A DNA stretch of 64,000 bases, taken from positions 2,728,001 to 2,792,000 of the forward strand of contig CM065649.1 in the NCBI GenBank assembly GCA_033220425.1, in the 5' to 3' direction. The position numbers and the translations under genes were made by a program. The DNA is from Lepraria neglecta (Eukaryota > Ascomycota > Lecanoromycetes > Lecanorales > Stereocaulaceae). Position 1 is the stretch's first letter; each line of letters begins with the position of its first letter. The notes below the pieces were generated by a model. The model made no database searches. It saw only the letters and a list, made by a program, of their open reading frames with translations, and had not been told where the DNA came from. This document shows positions 57,663-64,000 of the stretch, piece by piece.

Positions 57663-59892
57663 AAGCGCAAGGCAAAGACTCGTTTAACCTAAGTGCCAGA
57701 GTTGCACCTATTCGTCCAAGCATGACGGGGAAGTCAACTTGTCTAGGTGACCATGAATCCTTGGCAAGCCACGAACGACAATCAGACGAACAGACTCACG
57801 AGCCTCCGGTGTAACCTGATCGAAGTTGCTGCCGCTTGTGACGTGAGCCTAATAAATGAGACGTCCGGCTATGACAGGTGGGCTTCGGTCACAGAGAGTC
57901 GAGAAGAAGAGAAGGATGTATTAGGTCCCTGAAGGCAAATGATCGACAGACTAGGAATTTGGGATCACAGCCTAGGAAAGCTGCGAGCTGTGGGTAGCCT
58001 TTGTGACTGATCTTCAACTACATCCTTGTTGGCTTGAGATACATCAGAATGCGATTCAAAAAATTCTAGAGCATGCCTCGTAGATTCGACACTTTTCTCT
58101 CGGCAAGGCCCTCTGATCGAGCAAAGATTGAGAGTAAGCTATGGTGCGCAAGATTTTTCCACCAATAGTTCGATGTCCTCTAGTGAATTAATACACGAGT
58201 AGAGCCTTGCTATGTCGATCTCATGATAAAAGGGACACGCTTTCCATGTCTATGATGACCTATCTTTGGCACTTTGGTATGTAAGTCTGAGCTCGTGCTC
58301 TCCGCATGGTAATCAGATTGAATGTGGCGGCTGTGAATTCGATTGGAGGCTCCTTCTGAATGATCGCGATCATCCTTTGTAGGGATTCTTTTGCGCAGGG
58401 CATTGGCCTTCCCTAATACGAGGTCGACGGCCTCGCTAGATCTTACGCGCCCTGTGCCCGTATCTACAAGGCATACAGACTCCATTGCTCTGTAGGATTA
58501 TGCAACGCTAAAACCACGTTGTTCGGCAATCAGGTAGAAACAATTCGAAATATCTAAGCGGTCAAGTCTTTACGAAATCCCATGGACTCTGGTTCCTGAA
58601 AGAAATATATACATAGAGTGTGCATCAGCAAAATAAAAACATCAAGATCGACCCTAATAACGATATCGCCAGCGGCTTTGTGCTTTTCGGGTAACCGTTT
58701 CTACCCTTCGTGGTGCAACTAGGTATTACCCAATTTATATATATTGCCTGCGGTCCGTGGTAGCTATATTCCTCCGAAGTTGTTCTCGGTACAGCGCGCG
58801 AGCTTCAATCCTTCTTTGTTGATTGTCGAGAGAGATGGTGCTCTGAACGCCTGATGGGGATATTTTGAGCGTATGTCCTAAATGCATAGCGTAATCATCT
58901 TAATATAAACACTTTGGCACAGGAGACGTAGTAGGGATAGCTCGATATAGGGTGGAAAAGATGGAAAGTAATGGGCTTGGCTACGACGGCCAATCGAAAA
59001 ATTTTGAGGGAGGAAAGTTGTTATTCCGATATTATTATAATTCAATCTCGATTGAGGAAAATCAGGGGGCACCGCAAGCAGAAGCAAGAGATCACCAGGC
59101 AAGGCTCCGCACAGAGAAGCATGGAGGTTGACCTCGGTAGGTGGTGCGCTAATGATGTTTCTACATAGAAGGATACGTAAGTATGAGGCCTGCTTCCTTG
59201 TCTTGACTGGCCCCTAACCTACGACGAACCGGCAGAACATTCTCATCACACTTCCGGGCGTTCTTTAATGGTTCAGCTCTAGAGGAAGCCTTTCTATAAC
59301 CATCTCCATACTCCTTAATGTACATAACAGGAAAAACCCAAATCATGCATCTGAGAGGGCATATTCTAAAGAGTATTGTCTGTCATCACTATTTCGTTCT
59401 GGATCTTAGAATGACCGATGGAATCAGATGAAGAATGGATCGATATAAATTATTCAGTCTTTCTGTGCGAACTCTAAAAAGGCAAGTACAGGGGCTCGAT
59501 TTCCTTGTTTTGAGGCCTCGACATATTGACCAGTTCACGTCAGACATCGAAAGACGAATCCACCTGCATACATGTACCTAGCAGCCTAAGTCTTTAAACC
59601 CTACCGCTTGGGTTTTCTCTATATGTGCAAAAGAGTACTCCATCTATCGATCCATTCGAAGCTTCAATTCATCTCAATTACCACGGCTTACGCACTAAAA
59701 CCACCAATTTCCATGAATTCAGCTTTTGCAATTTCTGATGCATTAATCCATACAAGCAAGCGTGACAAGCCTCGAAATCCAAACATCCAGCATGACACGC
59801 TTTGTGCTGTGCGTGGTGGCGGGCCTAGGGGACCCTATGGCCGCGGACAGTGCGTAGCACTCGCACACGAGCTGGCGCTTCTGCCCCGACTA
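57663..59892. other. Gene-poor stretch
   Basis: No supported gene over 2.2 kb. A 91-codon ATG frame at 58210-58485 (-) (MESVCLVDTGTGRVRSSEAV...) is hydrophilic, lacks motifs and may be chance. No tRNA or repeat was recognised. Confidence 0.35.
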
Positions 59893-60090
59893 TCACTCCT
59901 CCGGCCACGGCTCCCTTCTCAGGCTCCGCAGTGGTGTAGCCCCTTCCATGGCATCGGGATCCGTCACGCCCTCCACCCTAAACTTCTTCCGCATTTCGCA
60001 TGAACCCTTGTCCTCTTTGACCACCGTGATGACATAGGCCGTGTTGCCCTTGATCTTGACAACGATCGTTTCTCCGACAGTGTAGTCCAT
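59893..60090 (-). CDS. Small uncharacterised protein
   Basis: An ATG frame of 65 aa, MDYTVGETIVVKIKGNTAYV then ITVVKEDKGSCEMRKKFRVE, with alternating hydrophobic residues suggesting a small beta-barrel (SH3/Tudor-like) fold. It ends GVTDPDAMEGATPLRSLRRE. No homologue was recognised and no expression signal can be shown. It stands alone in a gene-poor region and may be a fragment. Confidence 0.3.
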   Translation of the reverse strand: MDYTVGETIVVKIKGNTAYVITVVKEDKGSCEMRKKFRVEGVTDPDAMEGATPLRSLRREPWPEE

Positions 60091-60829
60091 CCAAGGACTC
60101 TCCTAGACGCTCTCAGTCAGCGACTAGCACGTCAGTTCTGGCTAGGGGTCATACCTTCTCGCACAGCTCGGTTTCCTTCGGAACGAACCCCGGTATGATG
60201 GTGGAGCGTAAGCGTAGTGGGATGGGTAGGATGTCAAGTCTCTAAGGATGGTAATGGCCGTGCAGCGTATTTGATTGACGTTGATGCGCTTTGAGAACTT
60301 GAATGTATGTTGCGTGGCCTTGGAAAGTATCCACGAAGCTACATTGCGCGAAGAGTGACACAGGAATTATGCCATGAGCATGCCCATGCTACGTCATGTC
60401 CGCCATTCAGACTGCGCTGCCTGGCATGCTGCTCCGCTTGGTCAGAACCTCAATTCTCAGAGCCCTTGCAAAAGCTAGAGAGTCTGCGTAAAAGCCTACG
60501 CTATAGGTTGGGAAATTCGTAATGCTGAGGGAACGCCAGCGCTATTCGTACGAAGTGCTCGCATCACCGTACGCCTGTCATCTCTTCCCTTGCCGCGAGC
60601 CTCCTGCACTGCCAATAGTATCCGAAGCAAATTCGACATTGTTAAACGCCAGCCCTTATCCCCTACGTCTTTGCAACCCACCAATGCTCATGTTCATCGC
60701 CCAACTCTGATTGCTGGACTACGGGATATCCACTTGTCTCATGTTATCCCTGTCTGAGAGCTCTTGAGAGTCTGACCTGGTGACTTTGGGACTTCGGGAG
60801 GCGCTAGTTCAGAAATGCCAACCCACCCA
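60091..60829. other. Intergenic, no supported gene
   Basis: Short frames on both strands only; nothing recognised. Confidence 0.3.
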
Positions 60830-61413
60830 GTGTCATGGCTGTTGACATTTATATAATGATTCTTCATCACAACATGATGATCGAGATAAAGTAATGAGTT
60901 TCCTTCTTGCAAAGTTACCGTCGCCGGGCATTTCATGTATTAATTCATGATAAACCTTTGCTGCGTTCGTGGTTTTACTTCTACGCACCTTCCCCTCACA
61001 TAAAGTGTACGCAGTGTCCAGCTTTGCGGCGATGTCCAAAGCATTCAGATTGACTTCGACGACGCACTCGAGGTAAGGAATGAGCTAGATGATAATTCAT
61101 AAGCCAAAAATACTTGCCTAACACTATTACTCGTTGTATCATAGTAACGTACCTTGCGTATGCGTCCTAGGTAGAACCCGGCGTAATCAACGCATGCCAG
61201 ACGGTCTTCAAACTTCTCAGAATAAAATCCTTAAAGCTCATCGATTGTCACTTCGTAGAGATTGTGATCATCGATGCGGTCAAGGTGAAAGATTTCCGGT
61301 ACATCTTCTTGTGAGAATGACCTTGATCTGGCGTCGGAGGTATCTTTACAAAGGGGGTGCCGGCTACACCCAGTCCGAATAATCAAGGCGAAGAGGAGCC
61401 AACGAGGTGTCAA
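60830..61413 (-). pseudogene. Decayed amidase copy (5' part)
   Basis: 61231-61413 reads SFSQEDVPEIFHLDRIDDHN then LYEVTIDEL*, aligned with VFSQQDVPDKFHVQSLKG then LYEVSVENLQ of the intact amidase. The stop replaces the Gln codon (CAA to TAA) and the frame continues VDYAGFYLGRIRK. After an intron-like gap (GTACGT...CTAG) it resumes IPYLECVVEVNLNALDIAAK, matching NPYLETVIEANPDAVHIAEQ, then loses similarity by ~60.9 kb. The catalytic domain is missing. Confidence 0.75.
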
Positions 61414-61999
61414 GATTCCTATATTTGTTGGTGATCGAGATGATACTATTGCCTATTCATGTAAGATCAACGATATGTCACTCCATATACACAGCTTCAC
61501 AGATGTTTACGTTAGCCTCAGCGCCATTGTAGAGGAGAGTGAACAGGTCAAATAGAAAAGCTAACAGATACCTTGGAAATTGTGTTTCACATAACTGAAA
61601 ATGCGGGAATCCACTGATGCCGACGTCGCGCTGTTGTACGACACGATTTCCTCAAGCCCGCTCGATGGCTGCCTTGCTGTCTATACAGCCTGCTCAAGGA
61701 AGCAAGAAATAACAGTTCTCAATGCCACAACACATATGCGTCCCAGTGTACCATTCAAGCAGCATTAGACATTCTGACATGAACATCAGCCATGGTTATC
61801 TAGGACCCGCTCTCGACCAAGATAATGGATTTTTGGCTGTCCAACCCAGCGCAGCCAACATGGACCCTTGGTATTGATCTCATTGAACCAACAGGAGAAG
61901 TCTAGCACCGATGGTGGAACATGTGAAGGACTTCATCGAATTCTTGAGGTAGATGAACTAGCAAGAATAATCTAAGGTTTATGTCTGGACAAGGGGTTT
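61414..61999. other. Intergenic, no supported gene
   Basis: No frame of note; nothing recognised. Confidence 0.3.
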
Positions 62000-62194
62000 T
62001 CAATAGCATCCATTGCCAATCTCGCGTTGCTTCTGCTTCCGTTGGACCTCTTTGTTGAACTCTCTACCATTTTGAGATTTGTACGCGCCTCGTCTAGTGA
62101 ACCACTCCTTGGCGGGGTCCCCAGAGCTCTTGAACTTGCAGGTTAGTTGTTCCCCAACCAGTCTCTGACGGCTTCTTTCCCATTTGAGGTATGG
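62000..62194 (-). pseudogene. Isolated exon-like fragment, family unknown
   Basis: A splice acceptor (ACCTAG) at 62195 is followed in phase by 64 codons: PYLKWERSRQRLVGEQLTCK, then EWFTRRGAYKSQNGREFNKE and VQRKQKQREIGNGCY, then TGA. The basic, Trp-containing sequence looks coding, but no upstream exon or ATG can be joined. The nearest frame upstream (62324-62602, 92 codons, ATG) ends in a stop before any plausible donor. Confidence 0.3.
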
Positions 62195-62963
62195 CTAGGT
62201 GACCCAACGTGGGCATGTAAGCTATATAAGTCAATTTCGTACATAGGAACTATGTTTCAATAGATAAAGGTACCTGTGCTTTTCATCCTTATCAGTCCCT
62301 TCACTCTTGTCTTGATTTTTGATTCACTTCGTGTCTCCATAGCGGCATTTCAGTCGGGCAAATCCAGCTGTCTCAACCAAGTCCTTTCTATCTCTACGCA
62401 AGCAAGGCAATTTGTTCTCGTGCTTGGAAATTGCATAGATATTTGCAGCGGTGCGACGCGCATGCCCATCTTCCTCTACGCATTCATAGAACTTGACGAC
62501 GTCAGATCCTCCAAGGAGGGTCATTGCCAGTGATCTGGCAAATTTGGTGGCCGAAAAACGGACAGGAGGTGAGCAAATGGTACAAGTTTCTTCTTCGAGC
62601 ATTCCTCGTACAAAGATTCACCTCTAATCCTACTCATAGATTGAGATTCTTCAGTGAGAATCACTCTGGTTGTAGCAGCCACCTCATTTGTAGCCTTTAC
62701 TCTCGCGTTATTACATGACGAAGTTTATACTATGACGCTGCGGAAATGTTAACGCCCTGATAGCCAGCTTATATACTGTAAACTGTGGAATTGTTGTATC
62801 TGATCGCCTCTGAGGTTCCGTGTAGACGTATTTCGAGGTCTTCTAGAGCATCCTATTGGTCGTTGGCACACCAAGAAACCTAGAAATCAGGCCTCACGTT
62901 CGAAGCACCTTTGAGAAGCCTTGTTGGATTTGTTAGATCGATAGGCTATAATGTTTGTTCCAT
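62195..62963. other. Possible small ORF 62324-62602 (-), otherwise nothing
   Basis: The minus-strand ATG frame at 62602 encodes 92 aa (MLEEETCTICSPPVRFSATK...CRYGDTK) with five Cys and no signal peptide or known motif. It may belong with the exon-like fragment at 62000-62194. Evidence is insufficient to call a gene. Confidence 0.25.
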
Positions 62964-64000
62964 CTAAGAGATATAAGGTACGTAGTTATATAGCTGAGCA
63001 CCCTTGGTCAAAATGAGGGAACTTAGATAACTCTCGGAAGCTTGACTACTACTAAGTCCTCCTATCGCGCCGGTACCGATCGTATAGAACCATTTCGGCT
63101 GATTACCTGGGGATTTGCTCGAAGTCGATTTACTCAATCTCTGGACAGGGCCCCAGATGTCAGCAAAATTATCTGTATCTGTCAAAATGGATATTACGGA
63201 TGTATTACTAATGTTCTCACGTGCTAGATTTCTGATTTTAAGAATGTATCCATACATTGGAGTCGTATGCGGATGAATCGAGCAGCGCTTCCTGCGATAC
63301 ATATTGGCCGACAGCCAGAAGTGCGATTTAAGGCCGAGTAGTTTTCTGGTACTGAAACCAAATATGCTCCACAGCATGAAATCAAAGCCGGGTCCAAAAT
63401 TTTAGCAAGTACCGACCAGAAGCAATCAAGGACGAACAGAAAAGAGTCACATTCCATAGAAACGAAGTATTTGTTGCCTGGTAGGTCTTGGAATGGCAGC
63501 TCAGCCGGGAAGATGCCTTCAGTACCTTCAGTAGCAGAGACAGGAGCACAATTCCGAGTGAATTCCAACAATATAGCGGCAATGGAGGTATTTACGCGTT
63601 CAATTAGCTGGATAATCTTGTTCGACCTCACACTTCTCAAGAGGACTATTCAGATATCTACTGGATAAACGCACTAAAGCTGTCTGTGCAAACTCTGCGT
63701 TGCTGCAATTCCTCGGTGGTTTGGTAGATGGTGATAAGATATTACGGCTCCTTACAAGGCCTTCGATACATCTTCGAGGCGAGCACCCCTGGCTGCGACA
63801 AAACAGTTTTCTTGTCGAGCTTTGGGGGAAATTTGATTAAAGTAGCGGCTTCGTGGGATTATAAGCTTCAAGGCATTCGCTACAGTGGGACTGTGGGTTA
63901 GTGTGTCTCATGATCAGATGCGGTTTCAGCCATGCGCCATGACCATGGGCCATAGCGAGAGATCCGTGCTTCCTGAGAGCACTATTTGTATGAGCATCCC
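62964..64000 (-). pseudogene. Degenerate fungal protein of unknown function, runs off the right edge
   Basis: The minus strand, starting beyond the edge, reads MLIQIVLSGSTDLSLWPMVM then AHG before clustered stops near 63920. The best-kept segment is 62964-63377: KLLGLKSHFWLSANMYRRKR, MYGYILKIRNLAREN and SILTDTDNFADIWGPVQRL. The pattern of LTxTExxxxIWGPV preceded by an upstream Ser-Thr-Asp motif resembles a family of large uncharacterised proteins seen in Aspergillus/Penicillium-type genomes (recalled, not checked). Between the two segments the frame changes repeatedly, so the gene is dead. Confidence 0.45.

Noticed and set aside
1-64000. Search for a secondary-metabolite core gene, CRISPR array, rRNA or integrated virus
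   Set aside because: None seen; CRISPR is not expected in a fungus, and no PKS/NRPS/terpene synthase or rRNA signature is present.

Overview
The window comes from a filamentous ascomycete (Pezizomycotina; the class cannot be resolved from sequence alone). The evidence is genes with several short GT-AG introns of about 40-90 nt, fungal-specific families (HeLo-like/NACHT/ankyrin protein, PTH11-like receptor, berberine-bridge FAD oxidoreductase, fungal amidase, GH128) and a 17 kb retrotransposon block with the C-to-T pattern of repeat-induced point mutation (RIP). The nature of the genes suggests an accessory, TE-associated part of the genome, where intact and decaying genes are mixed.

Layout. 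1-370: 3' end of an MFS transporter. 535-3814 (-): NLR-like STAND protein whose reading frame continues past an in-frame TGA. 4425-4500: relic of a berberine-bridge oxidoreductase 3' end. 5322-6622: PTH11-like receptor pseudogene. 7289-9235 (-): intact berberine-bridge-type FAD oxidoreductase (577 aa, 5 exons). 9602-26597: a Ty1/copia element (163-nt LTRs, TSD TTGGT) into which two Ty3/gypsy elements have inserted (11495-18026, TSD TATAG; 18726-24675, TSD CTTTA), all on the minus strand and all RIP-degraded. 26715-27135: candidate terminal-inverted-repeat element. 27142-32570 (-): 1679-aa protein joining a sacsin/Hsp90-like ATPase to a NO VEIN-type C-terminal domain with a PD-(D/E)xK-like motif.

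33910-34692: small alpha/beta hydrolase. 35706-37211: secreted GH128-like glycosidase with an apparently altered active site. 38643-39968 (-): secreted alpha/beta hydrolase. 41688-42406 and 43318-43838: two small secreted proteins, the second frameshifted. 44751-48440: two related ankyrin/membrane-protein pseudogenes. 48899-50001 (-): short-chain dehydrogenase with one frameshift. 50951-53189 (-): intact amidase (571 aa, 7 exons), divergent from an intact monocarboxylate-type MFS transporter at 53708-55411. 55867-57662: CorA-like protein, disrupted. From 57.7 kb to the right edge there are only small ORFs and relics, including a decayed amidase copy (60.8-61.4 kb) and a degenerate fungal protein running off the edge.

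Working together: the amidase and the transporter share a 518-bp promoter region and may form an uptake/catabolism pair (inference). Otherwise there is no sign of a biosynthetic cluster, since no PKS, NRPS or terpene cyclase core is present. Exon junctions quoted were worked out by hand from splice sites, phase and family similarity. They check arithmetically for the oxidoreductase, the ATPase, the secreted hydrolase, the amidase and the MFS gene.
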